From assembly GCA_035610835.1 (NCBI GenBank), contig CM069441.1, positions 86,377,574-86,441,573 on the forward strand: a stretch of DNA of 64,000 bases, read 5' to 3'. Source of the stretch: Ophiura sarsii. Its lineage: Eukaryota; Echinodermata; Ophiuroidea; Amphilepidida; Ophiuridae. Below are positions 33,003-44,084 of the stretch, one piece after another; the first letter of the stretch is position 1, and each line of letters opens with the position of its first letter. The notes beneath the pieces were generated by a model, which saw only the letters and a list, made by a program, of their open reading frames with translations, did not search any database and had not been told where the DNA came from. The position numbers and the translations under genes were made by a program.

Positions 33003-34135
33003 ACGAGGATACGCCCTAGCCCTCTCAATGTTGTGTCAGGTTTGACGGAGTTGTTCTTTGTGTCACCGGGCTATAAACTGTCACGCTGTCACATGTATGC
33101 GTTTCAACGAGACCTGGATTAGGGTTCGAGGCGGAGATGGAATGAAAAGTCCGATGCAGAAGGGGGCAGCTGAAGTGTTACACTAGACTCATATGAGTCG
33201 AAAAACCAACGCATGGCGCGCGAATGCAGGCCAAAACGCGAAAATCGAGGTTTTAGTGCAAGCAATCATTGAAAATCGCGCCTATAATCGAGTGATTTAT
33301 TCTTTTCTCTCAATATTTGAGGAGACCGGGCTGGGGTGTGGGCGTGGTGGAATGGAAAGACCAATGGAGGGAGGGGGCAAGCACTAAAAAGTGCCAACAA
33401 AAAAGTTTCCATTTTTTTTCCCCACTTTTATCACTTTTTGTTCAAAATTTCAAAAAATATTAGATTAGGTTAAAAAAGAAGTTAGTGTCTTTACATCACA
33501 ATCAAGCGATTTGGGCATTTTTTTACTCAAAATTATTTTGGTTAGTTTTGTTAAAAAAAGTGAATTTTGTGATTTTCTCAAAAAATTGCTGCTGCGGCGA
33601 ATGTAGAATTGAAACACTGCGAAGCCGAGGTTCTGGTTCCGGGGCGCGTATTTTCTTTATGCAACTATAATGGGCACGTAATACGTCACAAGGTCAGAAC
33701 AAGGAATATGCTAATAATGATCCTAATTGTAATACGAGTGACACCGAATAGAAGAGTAATATAAATCGCAATCGTCCCGTTATCCACACTATCGTGAATC
33801 CTGACCGTTGTCGTAGCTATGTTTTCAAAACGGTTGAAAATGCTAAACTTGACGTCGCAATGAAAACGCGATAATGGTTTAGGTTGATTATTACATTGAT
33901 AGAATGACACTATAGGCACGTTCAAACTCTAGTCGTTGCCTATAATTGGTTGACGTCGACAGTTGTGATCATGTATGTTTCGACGTCGATGGATGCAAAA
34001 CGACGCCAGTATGAAATGCCAATAAGTAGTTGGATAACATTGATATTGAGTTCCAATTAACAGTGGATTAACTCTCTTTTTATTATGCTACCATAAAGGC
34101 AATTAATATCATTTGTGATATTAAATACAGGCTGT
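33003..34135. other. Intergenic, no gene seen
   Basis: Mixed composition. A short GC-rich stretch occurs at 33110-33390. No conserved frame recognised. Confidence 0.5.
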
Positions 34136-34286
34136 CCCAAAATGATTAGTACCCATCGATGCTCAAAGTTCAATACATTTTTTCATCATCAAAATCAATG
34201 AGATTAGATCCGGGGTTTTTTCTTCATATTTACTATACTGTACCCTTTTATTGGAATTTAAGATCATGAACATCGGACTTATTTAA

Positions 34287-35439
34287 GGGGGGGTCTAGGC
34301 TGGTCAGATATTAAAATTCAGTGCTTCAGACAAAAATGAGATATTAGCACAGTAGAAAACTGCTAAGTCTAAAATGCTTTTTGTTTGATGTCAATTGGAT
34401 TTTTGGTTCTGATGTTATGGTCAATTGAGTTTCGGGTGTCTCAAAATATCGGTGGTATTTTGTATACATTTGTATGTAGAAAACGCTCACCCTGCGATTT
34501 TAAGCATTTTCAGTTTTAATTATTTTTTGATCAAATAATTGTGACATTTGATTAAATTTATTTATTAAAATATTAAGATAATTAATTACACATCATAAAT
34601 CATCGAAAGTCAACGTAATTTCTTATGTTGAACCAGCATGTTTATATAGGCTTTTTAAGCCTGACCCGAGCAATTTGCTTGAGTCTGGTCCCTTCAGGAC
34701 CCAAGCGTGTGTCTGTACGGACCGACCGTGTATTTCTTTATTTTTCTCACTCGGCTATTTTTAAGCCATTTATCTTTAAAAATCAATAAAAATGCTAATA
34801 TAGTTGCTATTTTCACCCAAAATGGCTCAAAATATGTCTAAATTCATGCTCCTCCATAATTGAACAACTATTTTTATCCAAAATGTAAACTTTTTTTTTC
34901 TAGCCAATTTTGATATTTTTCATACGTTTTGCACGATATCTCAAAACTATAAAACACGTAAACTTGCAATATTGGTACAAAGATAACTAGAAAACTAAAC
35001 CTCGTATCAGGGTGATATTTGGAATGGATAATAAGCTTGAATAGGGGAATGAACCAATGAAGCCGGATTTTCAATTTATCTTCCCAAATTTGAATTATAA
35101 CGTAAAGTTACCTGATTGGTCTGTTCCTGGTTATCATGGCAACCGTATAAAAATCCGGCTTCATTAATTTGTGCGCATTGTTCTCATACATCATCTACCA
35201 AAGTATGGTCAACATGCAACATTTAGTTTTCTAGTTATCTTTGTCCCAGTGTTTAGCCAATCAGAGGCCTTGTCTGGTTACCATAGCAACCAGATCAAAA
35301 TAACGCACAGTTTTTGAAACGCTGTTACCTAAGCTTCAATTTGATATATGACTCTAAGGGGTAAGCCCACGGTAACATTGAGAAAATCTGTTTCCAAATT
35401 TGGTGCAAATCAACCTAGACCCCCCCCCCCCCCCCCCCC
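34287..35439. mobile_element. 1.15-kb TTAA element nested in the left arm
   Basis: TTAA (34283-34286) GGGGGGGTCTAGG ... CCTAGACCCCCC TTAA (35440-35443). The intact right arm of the outer unit (39083-39451) runs through the site without it, confirming the insertion. It contains the dispersed repeat at 34634-34733. Confidence 0.85.
34634..34733 (-). repeat. ~100-bp dispersed repeat, copy 2
   Basis: Reverse complement of 11557-11654, about 85-90% alike by eye. Confidence 0.8.
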
Positions 35440-35701
35440 TTAAATGAAGTTACACTCCATTGTGTAAGACATGGTGATTTTTTTTGGCAAAGTGCAAAAA
35501 AATGTGTTTTTAAACAGCTTGTTTGAAAGAAACTAATACATTCTCTTGATCTCATGTCTGCTAATATCTTTGGTTCCTTTCTATTTTAAACTGCTGTTGT
35601 ATCATATTATATGTTCAAACCATTAATTTGTCTTCATTTTGATTCAATTTGAAGAGTAAAAATGGATCGTCACGTATGAACGACCCCAAGCTTTATTTCT
35701 A

Positions 35702-35737
35702 CTAGCGGGCACCAGCGCTTCGCGCTGGACCCGCTAG
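35702..35737. repeat. Compact 36-bp hairpin
   Basis: CTAGCGGG-CA-CCAGCGC-TTC-GCGCTGG-A-CCCGCTAG: 15 GC-rich base pairs with a 3-base loop, in an AT-rich setting. Confidence 0.85.
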
Positions 35738-35963
35738 AAGATTTCACGGGGAATAAGTAAACAAAGCGTAAGAAAATGTGATACAATAATATCAAGAACA
35801 TGTCCTACATGTAGGCCTATACATAATCCACGGGGCCCTAAATAATCCGAATAGCGCAGGTGCTTTTGATAATCCAGGTATACATGTGCCTTAATCTAGG
35901 TAGGCCTACGTTTGTGTTTCCCGATACCTATGTAGGCCTCCCATGAGACCTGAAATGCAGGTA

Positions 35964-36754
35964 GGGGAAGGTGGGGTAATGGCGGACGCGGGGTAATCGC
36001 GGACAGGGCTGTATCTAAAGGCAGGTGAAAGAAGGTGGTATTTTGCCACCCTATAATGTTAGGTGCCTCTCCATTGAAATCACACAAAACCTAAATGGGA
36101 TGGTTGTCTCGCAAATTCTCGCGAGAATTACAAAAATCACTTTTTGGGCAAGTTGATATTTTGGTGCATGAATTTCTCTTTGAAACTGGTATTTCTACAT
36201 ATCAAGGAAAACAAAGTCTTATTATTTTTTTATGTAATGTATGATACCTTCTGATAAAAAAGAAATGAATCCGGAGTCACAATGATGAGCATAATAATAA
36301 GAGAGGATGTGCCCATACATTGTACATGGATTGGGGTAATCCCGGACATGTACCGTTTCCATGGTAACCAATATGGGCGTGGTCAATTTAACATCATAAA
36401 TCGGTAATAGTTGTTGACCATATAAATATGTGACATTGTTCTTTGATTTCTGCTACACTTTTAAAAAGGGTATTTTTTAACTCCCATTAAAATGCTATAT
36501 TCCAATAAAAAAGAGAGCTGCCATTGATAAATACGGTCCGGGATTACCCCAGAGTGTGGGGTAATGCCGGACGACGCCATTTTTTTTTATTGCGTCGTAG
36601 CTTCGAATTTCAAAATGATGAGTTGATAAAAACTTGATAAAAGGTAGAACCTTCACAGTGCTTTGTGTTTACATGATTTTTATTGTTATATGACGTATTA
36701 TATGTGTGTTATACCTCTCTAACAAAATGTGTCCGCCATTACCCCACCTTCCCC
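35964..36754. mobile_element. 791-bp TA-flanked MITE (GGGGAAGGTGGGGTAATGGC ends)
   Basis: TA GGGGAAGGTGGGGTAATGGC ... GCCATTACCCCACCTTCCCC TA. The GGGGTAAT(C/G)(G/C)CGGAC motif recurs internally in both orientations (35989, 36330, 36540), as subterminal binding sites would. Confidence 0.85.
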
Positions 36755-37886
36755 TACCCGTTGTCCCATTATATCCAGGGACCCCATAGGCCTAAGCCCT
36801 ACCCCCTAATCCAGTTGCCCCAGGTGCCCTTAATAATGCACCGGATACCACATAATCAAGGTAGGCCCACTGCAGTGTGCCGTTATCTCGAGATACCCAG
36901 GTGCCTTTACTTTATCATAGTCAAGTAAATTAAACGCGGGTGCCGAAGATAGCGGGCAGTAAAAGTCATATCACAATAGGCAGAGGTCAAAGCGTTATAA
37001 ATGTTTATATAAATATCAAGAGTATGTCCTTAAATAATTCAGGTACTAAAGTGCCCTTGATATAATGTAAGTGACATGGTGCCCTTAATACACCATGAGC
37101 CTAGGCCCAATGTGCTCTTAAATAATACAGATACCCATGTTCCTAATCCAAGTAGGCCTACTCCATCAACGTGTTTTTAATACCGCCAGTTATTACCTCC
37201 TGTCAGCGCATGTCTCTACCTATTTTGTACCCCAAATAATAAAAAGTTGAATTTTAATGTAAAGTTACTTAAAATTTAGATTTTAAATGTCTCCCCCGAT
37301 TCTTTTATTGCCCCGCCACCCCGTTTTCCTCCTTTAACATTTTGGTGCTGGTGTCGCCACTGCCCATATGCACATACTGTATCCAGGTAATTCAGTAGGC
37401 CTACGTTCTGAGCGTTATAGTTTTATAGTCGGTCGTTTAGTTTTATGGTCGGCGGAGTCTATCATCAAGATCACTTGTACCATTCCACGCTTGTACTTGA
37501 GCACAATGTATGCCATCCGGGTTTTGTTTGGCCTATTTACATTAAATACATTATTCCTCCAATAGGCATGTGGGGCCTTACGTATAGTATGTAGTCCCTT
37601 TGTCATGTTTGCTGTGTTCTATAAAGCCTCCCGAGATACTATCTGAGTGTACACCCTTAAAATCCAGTTATCAAAGGTTGCCCACCTGCGCATAGTATAG
37701 GCCTATCCAGGTAATTTGAGACTCGTTTTATAGTGAACCCCGTAATCCAGATACCACGGATGCCCTTAATAATCCAGACACTCTATAATAATCATGATAA
37801 TGTACCACACAAAAAAACGTTCCGTTTATCCAGATGCCCTATGTGCCCTTATACCCAAGTGCGGAGAGGAGGAGGTGGCTTTAGGG

Positions 37887-38138
37887 TACACTATTAGAAA
37901 AAGGGAGCTTCAGAGGGCTTCTTGGCTGTCCCGTATATGGTTTAAAGGTTCTTTGATTTTAAAGGCCCCCAAAAGGTTCTGTAGAGAACCTTTAGAGGTT
38001 CTAAAGACCAATGTTTGCCCATATTTTGCCCACTTTGAACTTTAAAATGGTTCTTTTTAGAACCTTTTAAGGTGCTATAAAGGGTTTCATATACGGGACA
38101 GCCAAGAACCCCTGAAGCATCCTTTTTCTAAGAGTGTA
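37887..38138. mobile_element. 252-bp MITE (TACACTCTTAGAAAAAGG ends)
   Basis: Arms of about 55 bp: TACACTATTAGAAAAAGG, then TTCTTGGCTGTCCCGTATAT, and complements at the right. The interior repeats GGTTCT/AGAACC. Confidence 0.85.
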
Positions 38139-39662
38139 CGGACTGTCTGCTTTCACTCTGCCCCGTTACAATGTGTACGGTTTGCGCCACAAACGCGTAC
38201 ACTTTTTGTCTGCGTTATTACGTGTGCGCCGAACCGCGTGCGCCATGTTAAACGCCGTTGCGCAGCACAACATAGAAACGGTTGTTATGGTACCGCCAGT
38301 TTCTTTATCGTTAGCAAACTCCGCGTTCATCTATGTTACTAATGTGAAAGTGTCACTTTAAGATCTGTGTAAGAGTTTTTGTTTACATTTAGAAAATGTC
38401 GTGAAATATTTTTATTTGTCGGGCGTATAGTCCCGTAGAAATGCTTGTACTCATGCGATCTTTAAGAATAACAAACAGCCGCATATACAGAAATGTAGCT
38501 ATATCCATGAAAAAAATATTTTGGGTGAAGACCATATGTCATCACTCACTCCGAAAACCATAATATTTGTCCGTACAGTAGCTACCCGAGTAAAAGAAAT
38601 TCAACATTTCGGATTATCATCTGTGATCCTTTCTGCGCATGTCTGAAAACGTGAAAATACTGGTATTGAACTATCTAATTAGCTCGTGTATTAGAGGCGC
38701 AATTCCCACGCTTTTTCAGTTGAAGAGGGACGCGAGTGTAAAATTATTATTGAACCATCTAATCAGGCGAGGAACCGAAAATTAGTATAGATAATGAGCT
38801 AGTTTTGAGGCTAAACTTGAGGGACATTTAAACAGGGAAAGACGTAGTCATGGGTAATTAGCAGTGACTTAGACTTCTTTTTCATATTGGGGATGCAATT
38901 TCCTACAAACTTGGTAAAAATGATATAGTCACTTAGTGTTTAACCTCACGAAATCCATTCTCCAATGTTAAAATGAAATCTAAGCCACTGGTGATTCACC
39001 AAATACCACTTCATTTAGAAGTCCCTTAACACTTGTCAAATAAAACAATGCATGTGGTCACTGTGACAAACTTCTTTTACCCGTTAAATCTAATTAAGGA
39101 GAAGAATTATTAATGATTTGAACACCCATAACTAATAACAGTTACAAGTGAAAGACACACAAGATTATATTGAGTAGACAAGAGATTATGACAATACAGA
39201 AGTTTCTTTCAAACAAGCTGTAATAGCACACACATTTTTAGCACTTTGCCAAAAAGGTGAAATCACCATGTTTTACATAATGGAGTGTATCTTGAGTTTG
39301 ATTAATCCGATATTCATGATCTAAAATTCTAATGAAATAGTACAGTATGACAAAGATGATGTAAAAACAACGGACCTAATCCGATTTTGATGATGGCACA
39401 AATTATTGAACTTTGAGCATCGATGGGTACTAATCATTTTTGGACAGCCTGTATCAGTGATTTGATAACCTTATAACGTTACTGTTGTTTGTTGCGTTAA
39501 TGTATCCATGCAATGTGGATCTTGCAAGGTCAATATAACCTGACCTTTCTTTAAGGAACCTGTTCATTATTATATTGTTTTAATAAAACATGCACGTCGT
39601 GCGGCGTGATACATTTACATTGTACGACCTATATGGGTTACACGTCTTCCCCATAATCTTAA

Positions 39663-39901
39663 CACTTTCCACACGGCCATTAGTTTTACCATTACAAAAC
39701 AATTTTTTTCAGAAACCTTTCCCAGTTTTCAAGGTCTGTCGTTAGGATTACTGACCCAATACTAGGCATGTTTGTACTTATTTCAATGCATTTCCCATGG
39801 TCCTTCCAAATATGGTAATGAAAATCATTAATTGTGGCATTTTTGAAACATTTTGTGAAATTTTAGAATGTCGTCTGCAGCCGCCTGCCGCGTGGAAAGT
39901 G
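39663..39901. mobile_element. TTAA-CACTTTCC MITE, complete
   Basis: TTAA CACTTTCCACACGGC ... GCCGCGTGGAAAGTG TTAA; best-kept copy of the family. Confidence 0.9.
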
Positions 39902-40254
39902 TTAAGATGCACCCAACGCAAACAAAATATCGATCAACGCAAAACTTAGTTTCAACAAGAACTGTCTTTAAAAAAGACAACGCGGTTTAGGCATTGTGTA
40001 CCTAGTAACAGTACCATACAACACAGAAGTAAGAAGTGAGACTAGAGAATACTATTTGGTTGCTATATAGCTTTATTAAGGATGTTAAAATAGGTATACA
40101 AATTAAGCGATGTACATGAGGTAAGGTTGGAATAAACTCATTATAAACAATACTTGCAAGACAATATAATGCTATGTATTGAATGCGTCTATTGGAGACT
40201 CTTTGTCTCAAAACAGTCGCAGGACTGATGTTTGTGAAAGACTGTTTTCATTTA

Positions 40255-40461
40255 GTTGATTAAGTATGGGTGACCTTTGTTTTTATTGGAGAGAGTACTC
40301 ACGGAAACAATATAAAAGGTCACTGGTAAATAAAAACAGCTTCAACCAATAACCAGTAGAGAGCATATTGAGGCAAAACACTATTAGCCTTTGTAAGCGG
40401 TAGTGGTAGACATTAAATACTCTCTCCAAATAAAAACAAAGGTCACCCATACTTAATTAAG
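40255..40461. mobile_element. ~205-bp TIR MITE
   Basis: ATTAAGTATGGGTGACCTTT ... and complement; about 40 bp each side, GTTTTTATTGGAGAGAGTA inside. A TTAA-like target is possible on the right only. Confidence 0.8.
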
Positions 40462-40464
40462 GTG

Positions 40465-40685
40465 AAAATAAAATAAAGTGAAAATAAAGTTAAAGTTAAG
40501 TAAAGTAAAAATTAGGTAAAGTAAAAATTAAGTAAAGTGAAAATAAAATAAAGTGAAAATAAAGTAAAATAAAAGTATGGTTAAGTAAAGTGAAAATAAA
40601 GAAAAGTGAAAATAAAGTAAAGTGAAAATAAAGTAAATTGAAAGTAAAGTGAAATAAAGTGAAAATAAAGTCAAAGTAAAGTCAC
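40465..40685 (+). repeat. Purine-rich AAAGTGAAAATAAAGT array
   Basis: About a dozen degenerate 16-18-bp units of A, G and T only, immediately after the MITE. Confidence 0.85.
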
Positions 40686-41465
40686 GTCAAGACATGGCAA
40701 CATTCAGCTATTTTTCATGGATCTCAATATGATTATCAATTTCCATGAGTAATTTTAGAGAAAAATTAACCTTTACTCTAGAGTCTAGCGCGCTGACTTC
40801 ACTGTACGGCTTTATGGGTAAAACTTATTCCCTTTCTGATCCACAGAACGCCAGAGCGTTCCTAGGAAGAAGAAAAAATACTTAGAAAACATTCAAATAA
40901 ATTGTCTATATCTCAAAAATGGATCAACCAAATGTGATCAAGTTTGGTATCATTTTAAACCTTGTAATGTCTTTCACAACTTAAAGCAGAGAGCAAGGAC
41001 ATTACAAATGAAGCAGAATTGTTGTGATAGGAATCAATCTCAAACGTCAAAGGTTAAAATTGAACCTCTAAATTGAATTCGGATCCGAAAGGGTTTTAAT
41101 CAGGTCAAACGTCATCTGTAAAAGACATTTATGTATCTAGCAATTCCCTTGTATTGACAATTTCCTTGAATTTGCACTCTACTTAGTTAAAAAAAACTAC
41201 ATGAGGATCCACTAAATACAAACTGCTATGAATCCGTCATAACCTCCGGTGTACACTGTTATTATTTTCAAATTAGAGCAAAAACATTGTTTATCTTAGA
41301 TTTGGTTTATATTAATAAAGCTACCCTCACGTAACAACTACTTGTAGATGACAAAAGACAAAATCGATTTCTTTTTCTTCTTCATGACACGAAACATGAT
41401 TTAGTGTATGGGGCCCTGCGTAAAAGGTCGATGAGGCACCAACAGTTTAGCGAACAGTTTTTGTT

Positions 41466-41698
41466 CTATTTGGCCAACAGGTAGTAGTAGCTTCCGTTCC
41501 AAGTGTACCTGTTGCGGGACCATTGATTGAGATATGCAATCGCAGTAGTAGCGCCAGTGGCTCTCGGTCCAAAGAAAGCAGATTGGATGAACAGTTGCCC
41601 GGACTGTGCCTCCTGTGCCTCGCTGTGTCGTCGGGCCGGAAGCCCACCATCTTCGCATTTATTTTCAGGATTATTACCGTAACAGACTATATGGTTAT
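41466..41698 (-). CDS. GGGWT-domain gene, terminal exon
   Basis: Minus strand: acceptor ATCTCTACAG at 41699-41700, then 76 codons and TAG (41466-41468). It enters in phase 1, completing the last codon of the exon at 42220-42535. It encodes NNPENKCEDGGLPARRHSEA, FIQSAFFGPRATG and YLNQWSRNRYTWNGSYYYLL, ending LLAK. Two cysteines (VCYGN, NKCEDG) probably pair. Other frames of this stretch are longer but do not connect to the upstream exon. Confidence 0.7.
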
Positions 41699-42219
41699 CT
41701 GTAGAGATTTTTTTTTAAACGATACAAACCGAATAGGTGATTTAGATGAAAAATTGTCAAAAACAGATGTAACACTCAAATTCAGACATTAAAGGTACAT
41801 TCAAATATCATTTTCAAAAATATATATTTTTACAGATGACGTGTTCTAAAACTAAACCTTGTGTCCTGGTTTATTTACGCCAACAAAATGGTGAAAAGTC
41901 TTATCGGAAGCTTACCAACTGATCGATTCCAGGTTGTCATGGTTGTGATATATGACATGATCTTGAGTGTCTAACAATGATGGGTCTATAATTGAAATTA
42001 TTTATAATTCTGACGAGTTGACGCCAAAAATAGGGCTAACCCATAAACGTCCTTTTGGAAGCTCGTCTGCTTTTAATAAGTTCTTGTTTGGTAGCGGAAT
42101 GTAGGCCGGGGCTTTGGAGATAACATAAAATTACCTCGAGTTACTATTCATGTTGGATGTTGGCACTAAAGAAATGGCCTTTTCTTTTTCTTTTTTAATG
42201 GTCCGTAAATTATACTTAC

Positions 42220-42535
42220 TGCTTTCGTCAAACATTATGTGCGTATAATCAGCGCTTCCGTCAATGAACATTTCCGCTGGAGTCATTTGAGGCAACAGAT
42301 ACGCCAATAATCTTGACGGATTTACGCTGTCGTCTCCTTGAAGCCGAAATTGGACATCCGTCAGAACTCGGAACTCGGTGAACTGAAAGTTCCTTATCTT
42401 GAGGATTTCAGACTCGCTGATCATTTCAAAAGTCTCCGTTTGCTCATCCTCGTCTGTGTAGTGCCACTGTGAACTCATGTTGCCTTTGCCAAAACGTGTC
42501 CAACCGCCGCCAAATGCGTCCATGTTACAGAACAC
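42220..42535 (-). CDS. GGGWT (fibrinogen-like) domain exon
   Basis: 316-bp exon on the minus strand: acceptor GAATATTACAG, donor GCA|GTAAGT. It starts VFCNMDAFGGGWTRFGKGN, the signature with which fibrinogen-related and similar lectin-like domains begin ('vyCdM...GGGWT'). Then come acidic and polar stretches (YTDEDEQTETFEMI) and LRAYLLP-like strands. After the GGGWT start the sequence does not follow the classical fibrinogen pattern, so it may be one of the broader GGGWT-type extracellular modules. The exon begins in phase 0 and ends in phase 1. Upstream exons lie at higher coordinates; the HYR exons at 48325-49537 end in phase 1, so at least one linking exon would be needed if they belong together. 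Confidence 0.7.
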
Positions 42536-42599
42536 CTGTAATATTCCCACAATAAGTCGCTAACGGCTTGGAATTATTTTTATCAATACACAGTTGGGA

Positions 42600-43005
42600 A
42601 GGGTCCCGCAAGCACAACATTGAGCATTATTTGTTAGAAAAATAATTATCGAGCCGAAATTACGGAATTATATAGAACAAAACACCATACTAGTCACAAA
42701 AATGAATAAAAACTGCCATCACTCAACATGCATTTTTTTCATTTGCGGCGATCGAAATTCCCGGTGTCGATGACGTCATGGGTATCGGTGCTCAAATTTG
42801 CGCATGTGCATTGTATAACTATGACATCATCGACACTGGGACTTTTGATCGCCGCGAATTTTAAAAAGTGCATGTTGAGAGATTGCGGTTTTTATTTGTT
42901 TTTGTCATAAGTGTGGTGTTTTGTTCTATTTAATTACAAAAGTTGGGCTCGATAATTATTTTCCTAACATATAATGCACACTTTTATGCTTGCGGTACAC
43001 CTCCT
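42600..43005. mobile_element. ~405-bp foldback element
   Basis: Two ~190-bp arms pair along their length (CCGCAAGCA, AAAATAATTATCGAGCC, TAGAACAAAACACCA, GCGGCGATC, GTGTCGATGA) around a loop near 42800. Arms differ at about one base in eight. It lies in the intron upstream of the GGGWT exon. Confidence 0.85.
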
Positions 43006-43151
43006 TTTTGACAACCGCTGTTACGTTATATTTAGGTTGGTGAATTGAGGAATTAATATGAAAAGAAAAGCTGAAAAATAGTCCAGTATCAATTAAACAC
43101 AGATGGAGACGAACACATAACATAACTATTATATCTCAAACTCACGCTTTT

Positions 43152-43207
43152 AGCTTCTCCGCATTGCCTTTTTAGTCTGCTGCTCTATCAATTGAGCTAA
43201 TCCTGAG
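43152..43207 (-). repeat. tRNA-derived remnant
   Basis: Minus strand GGATTAGCTCAATTGATAGA, then GCAGCAGACT is an excellent D-arm/A-box. The T-arm that follows is decayed, so it is not a functional tRNA. Confidence 0.55.
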
Positions 43208-43376
43208 ACATAAGGCGTTAATATAGCCTATAATACCAATACAATTGATTGCATCATGGTCCCTAAACAATACAATATTGCACACCGTCTTCAACATGCC
43301 GAAGAGCATTTAAGTATCCGCCTCGATATAGTAGTGAACCAATTAAGTGGACCATTAGGCTGGGTTCACATAGGAG

Positions 43377-43440
43377 TATACGGTATACGGTATACGGTAT
43401 TCGCTATACGCTATTCGGTATTCGCTATACGCTATACGGG
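43377..43440. repeat. GTATACGG/CTATACG short tandem array
   Basis: About eight copies of an 8-bp unit alternating GTATACG, GTATTCG and CTATACG at the left subterminus of the transposon-like unit; likely binding sites. Confidence 0.75.
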
Positions 43441-44084
43441 CACGGCGAGTCACATAGGGTAGCACGCGAGCCCTACTCGGCATATTAAATTGCAATAAAA
43501 TGTGTACAAAGGAGTCCTATTTTTCTAACTTACCCTATTCTACGGAATAAATTGTTTATAAATCGTGATAGGGGAAATTCAGAACGCCTGTACACACGAA
43601 TTGCAGCTGCTTCATCCAAACAGGCCGGTATACGCTGCACGAAAATCGAACACGCACGATTCCCGGTATACTATACTATATAGGCTGGTCGTTGAAGGGT
43701 TTGACCCGGAGAAAATTGGTAGAGAGCTGATTTTGGTGTCATAAGAAGCGGAATTCTTCCAGGAACAGCATATAAAAAGTCCCAAAAATTCCATTGTGGG
43801 GAAACTTTTTTAGAGCAAATTCAAAATGGTTGCCAAAATATATATCTGAAATTTGAAAAGGTTACTGTAGAATTAAGATGAAGACAGCAACTGTATGGTT
43901 AAAATTTATTACGAAAACATGCTCATCTCAAAGAATTGCCAACAGAAGAGTATTTTCAAAATGGCCGCCAAAATATCGTGAAGTTTGGTTCTGCGTCTAA
44001 AACTATCACTTCTACCTACGTACATTGCACAGTTAGATACAGTATGTGATACATAACATTAATGAAAACGTAAGTAAACTATTG

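Larger units (their letters stand above)
34138..39451. mobile_element. 5.3-kb TA-flanked unit with ~370-bp inverted arms, containing nested elements
   Basis: TA CAGGCTGTCC... at the left and ...GGACAGCCTG TA at the right. Arms 34138-34286 plus 35440-35650 and 39083-39451 align over their full length. No transposase is evident between them. The unit contains elements at 34287-35439, 35964-36754 and 37887-38138. It may be one large mariner-like derivative, or two oppositely placed copies sharing outer ends. Confidence 0.75.

Noticed and set aside
41447..41650. Longer minus-strand frames at the GGGWT terminal exon (85 and 67 codons)
   Set aside because: They do not continue in phase from the exon at 42220-42535; the frame ending at 41466 does, after a proper acceptor.
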